Of a stretch of 64,000 bases of DNA, positions 17,333 through 25,866 are shown in pieces. The translations under genes and the position numbers were made by a program. Under the pieces are notes generated by a model that saw nothing but the letters and a program-made list of their open reading frames with translations, was not told the origin of the DNA and did not search any database. Origin of the DNA: Brevundimonas diminuta 3F5N (GTDB lineage: Bacteria; Pseudomonadota; Alphaproteobacteria; Caulobacterales; Caulobacteraceae); contig NZ_FUIE01000016.1 of the NCBI RefSeq assembly GCF_900163625.1, forward strand, positions 1-64,000, given 5' to 3'. Positions within the stretch are counted from its first letter, which is position 1, and each line of letters begins with the position of its first letter.

Positions 17333-18466
17333 ATGACCCTGATTCAGAGGTATCTTTTCCGCCAGATCGGCCTGCCCATCGTGGCGGCGGTCGCGGCGCT
17401 GGCCGGGATCGGCCTGCTGAGTCAGAGCCTTGACCAATTGGAGGTCATCGTCGAGCGCGGCCAAAGCGTCTGGGTCATGGTCAAATTGACCCTGCTGGCC
17501 CTGCCGCAGCTGATCGCCGTCATCCTGCCCATCGGCCTGTTCGTCGGCGCCCTGATCGCCCTGACGCGGCTGCAGCGCGAGCAGGAGCTGACCGCCGCCT
17601 ACGCCGCCGGGGTCAGCCGCTGGGCCCTGATCCGGCCCGCTCTGCAGATCGCCCTGATCGTCACGATCGTCGCCCTGCTGGTGAATGTCTTCGTCCAGCC
17701 CTGGGCCCAGCGCGAGGGTCGCCGCCAGGCCTTCGCCATCCGCACCGACCTGGCCGCCCTGCTGGTCGAGGAAGGCCGTTTTGTTCAAGGACCGGACGGC
17801 CTGACCGTCTACGTCCAGCAGATCGAGCAGAACGGTCTGATGAAGAACCTCTTCGTCTATCTGGACAACGGCAAAACGGTCACGACCTGGGACGCCGAGA
17901 CGGCGCGCTTCGGCCGCGTCGACGGCCTGCCGGTGCTGACCATGCAGAACGGGTCGATGCAGCGCTATTCCTCACGCGAGGTGCTGAACCAGCTGTCGTT
18001 CGACCAGCAGGTGTTCGACCTGTCGCCCTACGCCAAGACCACCGAGCGCATCCGCTTCAAGCCGTCGGACCTGTGGCTGACGGACCTGTTCGACCCGACC
18101 CCCGCCCTGCTGGAAAGCGCCGGAACGCGCGGCGAGCTGGCGGCCGAGGGCCATTCGCGTCTGGCCTCGCCCCTCTACGCCCTGGCGGCCATGGCTTTTG
18201 CTCTGGCGGCCATCCTGGGCGGCGCCTTCAGCCGCAGCGGCTACGCCGGGCGCATCGCCAAGGCCGCGGGAGCCTTCCTGGTCCTGCGCGTCATCGGTTA
18301 CGGCCTGGTGGCGGGCAGCGCCTGGAACGGCTCGCTGAACATCCTGCAATACGTCGTGCCGCTGGCCGCTACCTTCCTGGCGCTGCGCATCCTGTTCCGC
18401 GCGCTGAAGCCGCGCCGGCGCCGCACCTGGGCGCTGCTGGACCGCCTGAAGGCGAGGTTCGCATGA
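17333..18466 (+). CDS. lptF: LPS export ABC transporter permease LptF
   Basis: LptF and LptG form the membrane part of the LptB2FG machine that extracts LPS from the inner membrane. The 377-residue protein has the YjgP/YjgQ pattern: three N-terminal membrane segments (residues about 12-125, with the AAYAAGVSRWALIRPAL coupling-helix region), a central periplasmic beta-jellyroll, and three C-terminal membrane segments. Its stop overlaps the lptG start by four bases (ATGA). The ATPase partner LptB is not in this window. Confidence 0.93.
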   Translation: MTLIQRYLFRQIGLPIVAAVAALAGIGLLSQSLDQLEVIVERGQSVWVMVKLTLLALPQLIAVILPIGLFVGALIALTRLQREQELTAAYAAGVSRWALIRPALQIALIVTIVALLVNVFVQPWAQREGRRQAFAIRTDLAALLVEEGRFVQGPDGLTVYVQQIEQNGLMKNLFVYLDNGKTVTTWDAETARFGRVDGLPVLTMQNGSMQRYSSREVLNQLSFDQQVFDLSPYAKTTERIRFKPSDLWLTDLFDPTPALLESAGTRGELAAEGHSRLASPLYALAAMAFALAAILGGAFSRSGYAGRIAKAAGAFLVLRVIGYGLVAGSAWNGSLNILQYVVPLAATFLALRILFRALKPRRRRTWALLDRLKARFA

Positions 18467-19566
18467 AGCTCCGTCTCGGACGTATCGAACGCTATGTGCT
18501 GATCCAGCAGATGAAGTCGCTGGGCATGGCGCTGGCCGTCATCGCCGCCCTGGTCATGCTGATCGACTTCGTCGAGGTGTCGCGCGGGCTGAACTCGTCC
18601 GGCGAACTGTCAGGCGGGCGCATCCTGGGTCTGGTGCTGGTCAAGTCGCCTTCGGTGATCGTGCAGCTTCTGCCCTTCGTCTTCCTGTTCGGGACGCTGG
18701 GCGCCTTCGTCAGCCTGAACCGGCGCAGCGAGCTGATCGCCATGCGGGCGGCGGGCGTCTCGGCCTGGCGCTTCGTGCTGCCGGCGGCGGGCGCAGCCGT
18801 GGCGCTAGGCGTTCTGACCGTCACGGTGCTGGGACCGATGGCGGCCGCCGGCGACGGCATCTGGCAGCGTGAACGCGCGCGTATCTCCGGCTCGGTTCCT
18901 GGCAGCGAATCGGGCGAGGCGGTCTGGCTGCGCGAAGGCGACGCCAACCGGCAGATGATCATTCGCGGCGGCCGCCAGGAGCAGGCCAGCGGGCGCCTGC
19001 TTGACGCGACCTTCTTCATCTACACCACGACCTCGACCGGCCGCCGTGTCTTCACCGAGCGGATCGACGCCGCCACCGCCACGCTCAACGCCGGTCGCTG
19101 GCGCCTGACCGACGCGGCGGGCGCGCAGACGGGCCAGCGGGCCGTGCGCTACGCCACCCTCGACCTGCCGTCCAACCTGGCCGACGAAGAGGCCTTCCAG
19201 CGCTTCGCTCGACCGCAGTCGACGCCCTTCTGGTCCCTGCCCAATCAGATTCGCCGCATCGAGGACGCGGGCTTCGCCTCGACCGCCTATCAGCTGCGGC
19301 TGCAACAGCTCCTGGCCACGCCGCTGATCTTCGGCGCCATGTCGATTCTAGCGGCGGCCTTCTCGCTGCGGCTGATGCGGCTGGGCGATCTGGCGCGCAT
19401 GACGGTGGCGGCCGTGGTGCTGGGCTTCGCCTTCTTCTTCCTGAACCAGTTCTCTTCGGCCATGGGCTCGGCCGAGGTCGTTCCTCCGATCGTGGCCGCC
19501 TGGTTGCCGCCTATATTGACGGCTCTCGCCGCCTTTACCTTGCTGTTCTATACCGAAGACGGCTAA
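18463..19566 (+). CDS. lptG: LPS export ABC transporter permease LptG
   Basis: The 367-residue partner of LptF has the same six-helix plus periplasmic jellyroll plan, with RRSELIAMRAAGVSAWRF as the coupling-helix region. I chose the ATG at 18463 (MKLRLGRIERYVL), overlapping the lptF stop; the open frame extends further upstream inside lptF but has no start with family similarity. lptD follows after 25 bases, so three consecutive genes build the inner- and outer-membrane ends of the LPS bridge. Confidence 0.93.
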   Translation: MKLRLGRIERYVLIQQMKSLGMALAVIAALVMLIDFVEVSRGLNSSGELSGGRILGLVLVKSPSVIVQLLPFVFLFGTLGAFVSLNRRSELIAMRAAGVSAWRFVLPAAGAAVALGVLTVTVLGPMAAAGDGIWQRERARISGSVPGSESGEAVWLREGDANRQMIIRGGRQEQASGRLLDATFFIYTTTSTGRRVFTERIDAATATLNAGRWRLTDAAGAQTGQRAVRYATLDLPSNLADEEAFQRFARPQSTPFWSLPNQIRRIEDAGFASTAYQLRLQQLLATPLIFGAMSILAAAFSLRLMRLGDLARMTVAAVVLGFAFFFLNQFSSAMGSAEVVPPIVAAWLPPILTALAAFTLLFYTEDG

Positions 19567-19591
19567 TCGAGCGGTTTCCGCCCGGCCGGTA

Positions 19592-22099
19592 ATGAGTGGA
19601 CACCGCATGACCCATCGCCGTCTCCCCCGCATGGGAGCCCTGCGCCTTCGGCTGCTGACCGGCGCGGCGTTGGTCATAGGCGCGCCCCTGTCTCAGCTGG
19701 CGTTCGCCCAGAGCGCCCAGGCCCAGGAGACCCCCGCCTCCGCTTCGGCGCAGCCGACGACCGCAACGCCTCAATCCACGCCCCAAACGCCGGGCGCCGA
19801 CGGCCTGACGCCCGATGCCGTCTTCGTCGATGCGGATTCGGCCCAGCGCCAGGGCGACGTCGTCTCGGCCCAGGGTTCGCCCGAGGATCGGGTCATGGCC
19901 CGGTTCCAGGACCACAGCCTGCGCGCCCAGGACGTCACCTATGACCTGCAAAGCCGGATCGCCACGGCCTCAGGCGACGCAGAACTGACGGCGCCGGACG
20001 GCTCGGTCGTTCACGCCGAGCACATCGAACTGGATTCTGACCTCAAGGCGGGCGTGGCCGTCGACCTGGCCACGCGCCTGTCGAACGGCTCCAGCCTGAT
20101 GGCCGCCACCGCCGTCCGCCGTTCCGAAACGGTCAGCGAGCTGAACCGCGTCATCTTCACCCCCTGCCCCATCTGCACCGTGGACGGCGCGGCCAAGACG
20201 CCCAGCGTCTCCATCCAGGCCTCCAAGGCGGTGCAGAACGAAGAACTGCGCGCGATCCTGTATCGTGACGTGGTGTTCCGCCTGGGCGGGGTGCCGATCT
20301 TCTACCTGCCGGCCTTCTCGCACCCCGATCCGACGGTGGACCGAGCCTCGGGCTTCCTGGTGCCGTGGGGCGACTATCAGGCCGGTCGAGGCGTCTCGCT
20401 CGAACTTCCCTATCTGCACGTCATCTCGCCATCGGAAGACGTCCTGGTCAGCCCGCAGTTCAACACCAAGGTCGCCCCCCTGCTGAACCTGCAATGGCGC
20501 AAGCGGTTCGCGGACGGCATGATCGTGGCGCGCGGCGGCGCCACCTATGGCCGCAGCTTCGGCGACTTCGACCTGGACGGCGACGGCGATGCGGAAAGCA
20601 ACGTCCGCTTCGGCGACACGACGGCCCGCAGCTATCTGCTGGCCCATGGTGCCTTCGATCCCGACGGTCCGTGGCGCTGGGGCTTTACGGCCGAGCGCGT
20701 GTCGGACAAGACCCTGTTCGACCGCTACGACGTGCGCGACGCCTATCAGGACAACGGTCTCTATTACGGCGACAGCCGCCGCCTGATCAGCCAGATCTAC
20801 GCCGAGCGTCAGACCGAGCGCTCCTATCTGTCGGTCGCGGCCTTCACCATGCAGAGTCTGCGGGTGGCCCAGTTCGATCCCGTCACCCCGGCCCTGAACG
20901 TCTTCGAGGACGACAAGACCCTGCCTCTGGTGGCGCCCCTGATCGAGGCGCGGTGGGAGCCGGAAGGCCCTGTCTTCGGCGGTCGCCTGCGCCTGCGCGG
21001 TTCTGCCGTGGCCCTGACCCGCGACGCCTATGTCGGCTTCCCCACCCTGGCGCCTGAGCTGATTCCAGGCGGCCCGACCGACGGCTTGCCCGGCGTCGAC
21101 AGCCGCCGCGTCACCGGCCAGGCGGAATGGCGCCGGGCGATGATCTCGCCCATCGGCGTGCGCTGGGAGCCGTTCGTGGACCTGCGCGCCGACGTCTATT
21201 CGGTAGACGACCTGCCGCCCTCCATGGGGGTCGAGAACGAGACCTACACCCGCGCGCGCGCCAGCGCCGGCGTCGACGTCAGCTACCCCCTGTATCGCCG
21301 CCTCAGCGCCTCGTCCGACCTGATCCTGGAGCCGATGGGCCAGGTATCGATCTCCAACAAGGCGGACCTGGATCGGCGCATTCCGAACGAGGACAGCCAG
21401 ATCACGGAACTGGACCACCTGTCCCTGTTCCGCATGGACCGCTTCCCCGGCTACGACCTGTTGGAAGGCGGTCTGCGCTTCACCGCGGGCGTTCGCGCCA
21501 CCCTGCGCTGGGACGAGACGCGTTCGGCCAGCCTGTTCATCGGCCGCAGCATGCGCGCCGACGATCAGGACGAATATCTGACGCCGATCCCGGACGATCC
21601 GACGCGCCTCTACGACCCCTCGGGTCTGGCCAGCCGGACTTCGGACTGGGTGGTTCAGGGGTCGTTCAATCCCTCGGATCGCATGCGCGGCTGGTTCCAC
21701 GCCACCATCGACGGCAATGGCGAAATTCGCCGCGCCGAGACGACCGTAGACGGCCGCTGGGGACGCCGAAATCTGGCCAGCCTGAGCTATATCGTGGACC
21801 GCTCGAACCCCTTGGACGGACCGGAAAACCGCAACTACGAGTTCGTCCAGCTCTCCGGCCACCAGTTCATCTACGGCAACTGGGGCGTCGCGGTGACGGG
21901 CATCGCCGACCTGGAGCGCGACATCGTCACCCGGTCGGAGGTCGGCCTTCTGTTTGACGACGACTGCTTCCGCATCGAGCTGGGCTGGCGCCGCGACAAC
22001 ACGCGCGTCCGGCCGACCGGCCCGGCGGAAGGCGTTTACATCCGTCTTAACCTCGCCACTTTTGGGTCTTCAGGCTATGATCGCAATGATATGCGGTAG
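19592..22099 (+). CDS. lptD: LPS-assembly protein LptD
   Basis: LptD is the outer-membrane barrel that, with LptE, inserts LPS into the outer leaflet. This 835-residue protein starts with a signal peptide (cleavage near AQSAQAQ) and a Gln/Ala/Pro-rich linker. An OstA/LptA-like jellyroll follows (about residues 60-170, with RVMARFQDHSLRAQDVTYDL), then a long barrel. Cysteines are few: a CPIC pair near residue 190 and a Cys close to the C-terminus (LFDDDCFRIELGW), candidates for the family's inter-domain disulfide. Position after lptF-lptG and before surA supports the call. Confidence 0.93.
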   Translation: MSGHRMTHRRLPRMGALRLRLLTGAALVIGAPLSQLAFAQSAQAQETPASASAQPTTATPQSTPQTPGADGLTPDAVFVDADSAQRQGDVVSAQGSPEDRVMARFQDHSLRAQDVTYDLQSRIATASGDAELTAPDGSVVHAEHIELDSDLKAGVAVDLATRLSNGSSLMAATAVRRSETVSELNRVIFTPCPICTVDGAAKTPSVSIQASKAVQNEELRAILYRDVVFRLGGVPIFYLPAFSHPDPTVDRASGFLVPWGDYQAGRGVSLELPYLHVISPSEDVLVSPQFNTKVAPLLNLQWRKRFADGMIVARGGATYGRSFGDFDLDGDGDAESNVRFGDTTARSYLLAHGAFDPDGPWRWGFTAERVSDKTLFDRYDVRDAYQDNGLYYGDSRRLISQIYAERQTERSYLSVAAFTMQSLRVAQFDPVTPALNVFEDDKTLPLVAPLIEARWEPEGPVFGGRLRLRGSAVALTRDAYVGFPTLAPELIPGGPTDGLPGVDSRRVTGQAEWRRAMISPIGVRWEPFVDLRADVYSVDDLPPSMGVENETYTRARASAGVDVSYPLYRRLSASSDLILEPMGQVSISNKADLDRRIPNEDSQITELDHLSLFRMDRFPGYDLLEGGLRFTAGVRATLRWDETRSASLFIGRSMRADDQDEYLTPIPDDPTRLYDPSGLASRTSDWVVQGSFNPSDRMRGWFHATIDGNGEIRRAETTVDGRWGRRNLASLSYIVDRSNPLDGPENRNYEFVQLSGHQFIYGNWGVAVTGIADLERDIVTRSEVGLLFDDDCFRIELGWRRDNTRVRPTGPAEGVYIRLNLATFGSSGYDRNDMR

Positions 22100-22201
22100 G
22101 CAGGGCGCGCATTGCGGCGTAGTGGGACGTGCGCCCTGGCGCTGTGGCGCGGCCAACGCCGCCGACCGGCTCGGGACCGCTTTAGGGAATCAGGACTGAC
22201 G

Positions 22202-23572
22202 ATGGGTTTGATGCGTTACTCTACGGGAGCCGCCCTGGCCGCCCTTATGGTCGTGGCCGCCGTGGAGCCTTCCTCGGCGCAGACCGCGTCTGCGCCCGCC
22301 GCCCAGGCTGCTCCCCAGGTTCCGGCCGCAGGCGCGCTGAACCCCGCCGCTGAGGAAGCGCCCCAGCGCGTCGCCCCTGCGCCGCAGTTCCGCCTGTCTG
22401 ACGGCATCATCGCCACGGTCAACGACCGCATCATCACCGGCTTCGACCTGCGCCAGCGAATGCTGGTGCTGATGGCCATGACCCAGGTGCAGCCGACCGA
22501 AGAAACCATCGCCGCCATCCAGCAACAGGCGCTGAACGACCTGATCGATCAGCACCTGCAAGCCGCCGAGCTGGCCAAGTTCGAGCAGCTCAAGATCGGC
22601 GACGCCGAAGTCGATCAGGAAATCGCCGACATGGCCCGCCAGGCGGGCACGACCCCGGCCAGCTACATCAACTTCCTGGAACAGGGCGGCATCAGCATCC
22701 CCGCCTTCCGTGAACAGATGCGTACCGAGATCGGCTGGCGCGAACTGGTCGGCGGCCGGTTCCGCGACCGCGCCCGCGTCGGCAAGAGCCAGGTCGATCA
22801 GACCATGCGCCAGATGACCGAATCGGCGACCAAGCCTCAATATCTGATCGGCGAAATCTACCTGGAGGCCGCCCGCGTCGGCGGCATGCAGGAAGCCGTG
22901 AACGGCGCGCGGCAACTGGTTCAGCAGATGATCCAGGGCGCCCCCTTCATGGCCGTGGCGCGCCAGTTCTCGGCCGCCCCTTCGGCCGCCCGCGGCGGCG
23001 ACGCAGGCTGGGTGGTTCAGGGCACGGTCCAGCCTGCGCTGCAAACGGTCATGGACACGCTGGAAGCCGGCCAATTGTCGAACCCCATCCCGGTCGATGG
23101 CGGCGTCTACATCCTCTACATGCGCGACAAGCGTTCGGGCGCATCGACCAGCATGGTCAAGATGAAGCAGGTCATGGTCGAGCTGCCCGAGACCGCCGAC
23201 GAAGCCCAGGTCGCCGCCGCGACTCAGCGCCTCGAGGCTCTGCGCGGCCAGCTGACGTGCGACAACATTCTAACCCGCGCGCGTTCGGAACCGGGCCTGC
23301 TGGGCGCCGATCTGGGCGAGAGCGACGTCGCGGACCTGTTGCCGCAGTTCCAACAGGTCGCCCGCTCGGCCGAAATCGGCTCGGTCAGCACGGCGGTCCG
23401 CACCCCGCTGGGCGTCCACCTGCTGGCCGTCTGTGATCGGCGCCTGGGCGGCCCTGACGCCCCCTCGGCGCAACAGGTCGAAGCCCGCCTGCAGAACCAG
23501 AACTACGCCATGCTGGGCCGCCGCTACCTGCGCGACCTGCGGGCCGACGCCCTGATCGAAATCAAGCAATGA
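22202..23572 (+). CDS. surA: Periplasmic chaperone / peptidyl-prolyl isomerase SurA
   Basis: SurA escorts outer-membrane proteins, including LptD, to the BAM complex. I chose the ATG at 22202 (MGLMRYSTGAALAAL), which gives a signal peptide cleaved near SSAQ and 456 residues; the longer frame from 22112 has no signal peptide. The SurA_N domain (about residues 70-200, containing VNDRIITGFDLRQRMLVLM) is followed by a parvulin-type domain with GEIYLEA and GGDAGWV, and by a second degenerate PPIase-like region. It sits between lptD and pdxA, the classical surA-pdxA-rsmA order. Its stop overlaps the pdxA start. Confidence 0.92.
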   Translation: MGLMRYSTGAALAALMVVAAVEPSSAQTASAPAAQAAPQVPAAGALNPAAEEAPQRVAPAPQFRLSDGIIATVNDRIITGFDLRQRMLVLMAMTQVQPTEETIAAIQQQALNDLIDQHLQAAELAKFEQLKIGDAEVDQEIADMARQAGTTPASYINFLEQGGISIPAFREQMRTEIGWRELVGGRFRDRARVGKSQVDQTMRQMTESATKPQYLIGEIYLEAARVGGMQEAVNGARQLVQQMIQGAPFMAVARQFSAAPSAARGGDAGWVVQGTVQPALQTVMDTLEAGQLSNPIPVDGGVYILYMRDKRSGASTSMVKMKQVMVELPETADEAQVAAATQRLEALRGQLTCDNILTRARSEPGLLGADLGESDVADLLPQFQQVARSAEIGSVSTAVRTPLGVHLLAVCDRRLGGPDAPSAQQVEARLQNQNYAMLGRRYLRDLRADALIEIKQ

Positions 23573-24588
23573 CGATGATCCGGCCGCTCATCGTTACGAT
23601 GGGCGACCCCGCCGGGGTGGGGCCGGAAATCATCGCGCGCGCCTGGTCGGTGCTGGGCTCCGCGCCCGGCCCGCTGGCGCCGGTCGTGCCCTTCGTCGTC
23701 GTCGGCGACGCCGATGTTCTGAAGGCGCAGGGCCAGCCGGTCGAGGCTGTCATCAGCCCGGCTGACGCCGCCGGCGTCTTCAGCCGCGCCATCCCCGTCC
23801 TGCATCATCCAGCCCCCGCATCCGTGACGGCGGGTCAGCCTGAGCCCGCCAACGCCGTCGCCGTGGCCGACTGGATCGAACGCGGCGTCGACCTGGTGCT
23901 GTCAGGCGAAGGCTGCGGGCTAGTGACGGCCCCCATCGCCAAGGCGCCTATGTACGCCTCCGGCTTCCGCTTTCCGGGCCACACCGAGTTCATCGCCGAA
24001 CTGACCGCCGACGTTCCGTTCAGCGGCACGCGCGGCCCGGTGATGATGCTGACGGCGCAGAACCTGCGCGCCTGCCTCGTCACCATCCATGTGCCGATCG
24101 ACCAGCTGCCCGAACTGGTGACGGGCGAGCGCGTCGCCCGCGTCGCCCGCGTCGTCCACGAATCGATGAAGCGCGATTTCGGCATCGCCGCCCCGCGCCT
24201 GGCCATGGCCGCGCTGAACCCTCACGCGGGCGAAGGCGGCGCCATCGGCCTGCAGGAGGCGACGGTTCTGCGTCCCGCCGCCGAAGCCCTGCGCGCCGAG
24301 GGGCTGAACATCACCGATCCCCTGCCCGCCGACACCCTGTTCCATGAGGAAGCGCGGGCGCGCTACGACGCCGTGGTCTGCCTCTATCACGATCAGGCGC
24401 TGATCCCGGTAAAGACTCTGGACTTCTGGGGCGGGGTCAACGCCACCCTCGGCCTGCCCATCGTCCGCACCTCGCCCGACCACGGCACCGGCTTCGACAT
24501 CGCGGGCAAGGGCGTCGCCCGCGCCGACAGCTTCATCGCCGCCGTCCGCCTGGCTTCTGAGATGGCGTCCGCGCGCGCCAACCGATAG
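23569..24588 (+). CDS. pdxA: 4-hydroxythreonine-4-phosphate dehydrogenase
   Basis: PdxA oxidises 4-phosphohydroxy-L-threonine in DXP-dependent vitamin B6 synthesis. The 339-residue protein carries VTMGDPAGVGPEI at the N-terminus, the substrate/metal motif GHTEFIAE, NPHAGEGG and YHDQALIPVK, covering the three metal-ligand regions. It overlaps surA by four bases. rsmA, normally its direct neighbour, is pushed about 470 bases away by the palindrome-bounded DUF559 element that begins at the pdxA stop codon. Confidence 0.96.
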   Translation: MTMIRPLIVTMGDPAGVGPEIIARAWSVLGSAPGPLAPVVPFVVVGDADVLKAQGQPVEAVISPADAAGVFSRAIPVLHHPAPASVTAGQPEPANAVAVADWIERGVDLVLSGEGCGLVTAPIAKAPMYASGFRFPGHTEFIAELTADVPFSGTRGPVMMLTAQNLRACLVTIHVPIDQLPELVTGERVARVARVVHESMKRDFGIAAPRLAMAALNPHAGEGGAIGLQEATVLRPAAEALRAEGLNITDPLPADTLFHEEARARYDAVVCLYHDQALIPVKTLDFWGGVNATLGLPIVRTSPDHGTGFDIAGKGVARADSFIAAVRLASEMASARANR

Positions 24589-25057
24589 CCTTCTCCCCTC
24601 GGGGGAGAAGGTGGGCGCCTTAGGCGCTCGGATGAGGGGGCGGCCAGCCATGTGGCAGACGCCAGACAGGACGAAGCGCGCCCGTCGACAGCGCCGGGCC
24701 CTCACCCACGCCGAAGAAATATTTTGGCGGATCGTCCGCGACCGCCGCTTCGATAATCTCAAGTTTCGCCGACAGACGCCTGTCTGCGGCGTGATCTGCG
24801 ACTTCGCCTGCACGGAAATTCGACTCGTCGTAGAACTGGACGGCGGCGTCCATAAGCTTCATGAGGCACGGGATGCTGAACGTGACGCCAGACTGGAGCA
24901 GGCGGAATTCATGGTGCTGAGATCGGGCAATGAGGCCTTCCTGTCCGACCCCAACGTCCTGCTGGGTGCGATCCGCCTTCGTGCGTCGCAGATGCGGACG
25001 CAGCCCCCTCATCCGTCTCGCTCCGCGAGCTGCGTTCTCCCCCGAGGGGAGAAGGGC
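24588..25057. mobile_element. Palindrome-bounded element carrying a DUF559 gene
   Basis: Two inverted arms, 24588-24641 and 25003-25057, bound a single small gene. The outer tip of each is the foldback CTTCTCCCCTCGGGGGAGAAG or its near-copy, and the inner tip is CGGATGAGGGGGC or its complement. Between them each arm has its own hairpin whose bases differ but whose pairing is kept (GCGCCTTAGGCGC against CTCGCTCCGCGAG). The unit splits the usual pdxA-rsmA junction exactly at the pdxA stop and the rsmA start. Mobility is inferred: there is no recognisable transposase or target-site duplication. Confidence 0.6.
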
Positions 25058-25063
25058 GAATGA
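24650..25063 (+). CDS. DUF559 protein (PD-(D/E)XK nuclease-like, Vsr-related)
   Basis: A 137-residue protein with the DUF559 core: LTHAEEIFWRIVRDRRF, LKFRRQTPVCGVICDF and VVELDGGVH. Asp51, Glu62 and Asp64 are the likely metal-binding positions, followed by His68, so nuclease chemistry looks intact. I prefer the ATG at 24650, since GAGGGGG in the left repeat arm lies nine bases upstream; the frame is open to an ATG at 24611, inside the arm. The last 18 or so residues (from about PPHPSRS) are encoded by the right arm and look non-domain. The stop overlaps the rsmA ATG by four bases. No function is established for this family. Confidence 0.85.
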   Translation: MWQTPDRTKRARRQRRALTHAEEIFWRIVRDRRFDNLKFRRQTPVCGVICDFACTEIRLVVELDGGVHKLHEARDAERDARLEQAEFMVLRSGNEAFLSDPNVLLGAIRLRASQMRTQPPHPSRSASCVLPRGEKGE

Positions 25064-25866
25064 CCTTGCCCTCCCTGCGTGAAACGCTCGACGCCCACGG
25101 CCTGTCGGCCAAGAAGAGCTTCGGCCAGCACTTCCTGCTGGACCTGAACGTCACGCGGAAGATCGTTCGCTACGCCGGGCCGTTCGACGGCCGCGCCGTT
25201 ATCGAGGTCGGCCCCGGCCCCGGCGGCCTGACCCGCGCCCTGCTGGAGAGCGATGCAGGCAAGGTGGTGCTGGTTGAAAAAGATCCGCGCTTCATCCCCT
25301 TGCTGTCCGAACTGGACGACGGCTCGGGCCGTCTGACCATCGTCGAGGCCGACGCCCTGAAGGTGAAAGAGGCCGAACTGGTCGAGGGGCCGGCGCATCT
25401 GGTCTCCAACCTGCCCTACAACGTCGGCACGCCGCTGCTGATCAAATGGCTGACGGGCCCGTGGACGCCGTGCGCTCTGACCCTGATGTTCCAGAAGGAA
25501 GTCGCCGAGCGCGTGGTGGCCCAGCCGGGCGAGGACGCCTATGGCCGCTTGGCCGTCATCACCCAGGCCGTGGCCGAGGCGCGCATCGTCATGCACCTGC
25601 CCGCCGCCGCCTTCACCCCGCCGCCCAAGGTGGCCTCGGCCGTGGTGCATCTGATACCGTTGAGCGAGCGCCCCGCCCCCGACCGTCTGAAGCGGCTGGA
25701 ACGGGTCACGGCGGCCGCCTTTGGCCAGCGTCGCAAGATGCTGCGCTCCAGCCTGAAACAACTCGGCGGCGCCGCCCTGTGCGAAGCCGCTGGAATCGAA
25801 CCCGACGCCCGCGCCGAGACCATCGACGTGGCGGGCTTCCTCAGATTGGCCGATGCTTTGACATGA
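25060..25866 (+). CDS. rsmA: 16S rRNA (adenine1518/1519-N6) dimethyltransferase
   Basis: RsmA (KsgA) dimethylates two adjacent adenines in the 3' hairpin of 16S rRNA during 30S maturation. The 268-residue protein has SFGQHFLLDLNV near the N-terminus, the SAM site VIEVGPGPGGLTRALL and the catalytic NLPYNVGTPLL. The ribosome-binding site (GGGGAGAAGGG) lies in the right arm of the upstream DUF559 element, so the inserted palindrome supplies the translation signal. The stop overlaps the next gene's ATG. Confidence 0.96.
   Translation: MTLPSLRETLDAHGLSAKKSFGQHFLLDLNVTRKIVRYAGPFDGRAVIEVGPGPGGLTRALLESDAGKVVLVEKDPRFIPLLSELDDGSGRLTIVEADALKVKEAELVEGPAHLVSNLPYNVGTPLLIKWLTGPWTPCALTLMFQKEVAERVVAQPGEDAYGRLAVITQAVAEARIVMHLPAAAFTPPPKVASAVVHLIPLSERPAPDRLKRLERVTAAAFGQRRKMLRSSLKQLGGAALCEAAGIEPDARAETIDVAGFLRLADALT

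Noticed and set aside
24611-24649. The upstream ATG at 24611 as the DUF559 start
   Set aside because: It lies inside the left palindromic arm without a ribosome-binding site, and the added residues (GALGARMRGRPA) are repeat-encoded and unlike the family N-terminus.
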